This document shows positions 36,497-36,748 of a stretch of DNA of 36,748 nt, piece after piece. Source of the DNA: a virus. The translations under genes were made by a program, and so were the position numbers. The stretch spans positions 1-36,748 of IMG/VR virus record IMGVR_UViG_3300009440_000019. One strand, written 5' to 3'. The notes under the pieces are model-generated. The model was given only the letters and a program-made list of their open reading frames with translations, did not search any database and was not told the origin of the DNA. How positions within the stretch are numbered: the stretch's first letter is position 1; each line of letters begins with the position of its first letter.

Positions 36497-36748
36497 ATGA
36501 CTTATAGAGGAAAATATAAAGTAAAGAATATAAATAAGTATGAAGGTGATTCTTCTAATTGTACATTTCGTTCACTTTGGGAACGTCAGGTCTTTAGATG
36601 GTTGGACGATCATCCAAAGGTATTGAAATGGGGCTCGGAAACAGTTGTTATACCATATAGATGTAAGACTGATGGTAAACCTCATAGATACTTCACTGAT
36701 CTAAAAATAAAAATGGATAATGGTAAAACATATATCATTGAGATCAAA
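36497..36748 (+). CDS. gp4: Head completion protein gp4 (PD-(D/E)xK nuclease-like), N-terminal part
   Basis: The first 84 codons are present; the gene runs off the right edge. MTYRGKYKVKNINKYEGDSS matches the T4 gp4 opening, and SLWERQVFRWLDDHP, IPYRCKTDGKPHRYFTD follow as in the family. T4 gp4 (150 aa) is needed to complete the DNA-filled head before tail joining. Residues E29, D68, E82 and K84 (the last two in YIIEIK) are placed like the core of PD-(D/E)xK nucleases of the TnsA type, suggesting nuclease ancestry, possibly trimming of packaged DNA; this is inference. It diverges from gene 48 with only 13 bases between the two start codons and no Shine-Dalgarno site. Confidence 0.9.
   Translation, partial: MTYRGKYKVKNINKYEGDSSNCTFRSLWERQVFRWLDDHPKVLKWGSETVVIPYRCKTDGKPHRYFTDLKIKMDNGKTYIIEIK

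Noticed and set aside
36529-36536. Plus-strand TATAAATA inside gene 4, followed after 3 bases by an ATG
   Set aside because: The ATG frame is not that of gene 4 and closes soon; the bases encode the conserved N-I-N-K segment of gp4.

Overview
The window is a virion-structure segment of a T4-like myovirus genome, almost certainly marine. It is AT-rich and tightly packed. Its baseplate genes 48, 53, 27, 5, 25, 6 and 8 and head-completion gene 4 are recognisable against T4. The very large tail/fibre proteins and the small heat-shock protein at the left edge are the kind carried by T4-like phages of marine cyanobacteria and SAR11. The host cannot be fixed from this sequence, and there is no integrase, tRNA, insertion sequence or CRISPR array here.

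Layout. Positions 1-171 (+) hold the end of an Hsp20-type chaperone gene, followed by a hairpin terminator (232-273). A T4-type late promoter TATAAATA (296-303) then precedes a 793-aa virion protein gene (309-2690, +). That gene meets the leftward block tail to tail with 2 bases between stop codons. From 2693 to 36483 fourteen genes lie on the minus strand in one nearly gapless block. Read in the direction of transcription (right to left) they are: tube cap gp48, wedge gp53, hub gp27, hub/spike gp5 without a lysozyme domain, wedge gp25, wedge gp6, a 693-aa protein in the gene-7 position, wedge gp8, a 1981-aa DUF4815-type protein, a 64-aa coiled-coil protein, a 194-aa protein, a beta-helix fibre of 1100 aa, two paralogous 1142- and 1562-aa structural proteins, a 1263-aa leucine-rich-repeat (LRR) fibre, and a 582-aa fibre-like protein (fifteen gene products when the 64-aa ORF is counted). 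Gene 4 (36497 to the edge, +) diverges from gene 48. There is no gene-free stretch longer than 137 bases.

How it works together. The right half builds the baseplate: hub 27/5, wedges 53/25/6/8, and the tube start at gp48. The left half supplies the outer baseplate and fibre proteins that probably contact the host. T4 genes 9, 10, 11 and 12 are not recognisable and are presumably replaced by these large proteins.

Most notable: (1) at least five genes have an exact TATAAATA 4-6 bases before the ATG, most often exactly 5. By T4 late-promoter geometry this puts the transcript start at the start codon, so leaderless late mRNAs are predicted, in a segment with almost no Shine-Dalgarno sites. (2) One fibre is built of leucine-rich repeats with plant-type features and is interrupted by a module that recurs in the neighbouring fibre gene. 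(3) Genes 48 and 4 diverge from a 13-base spacer that seems to serve as promoter in both directions.
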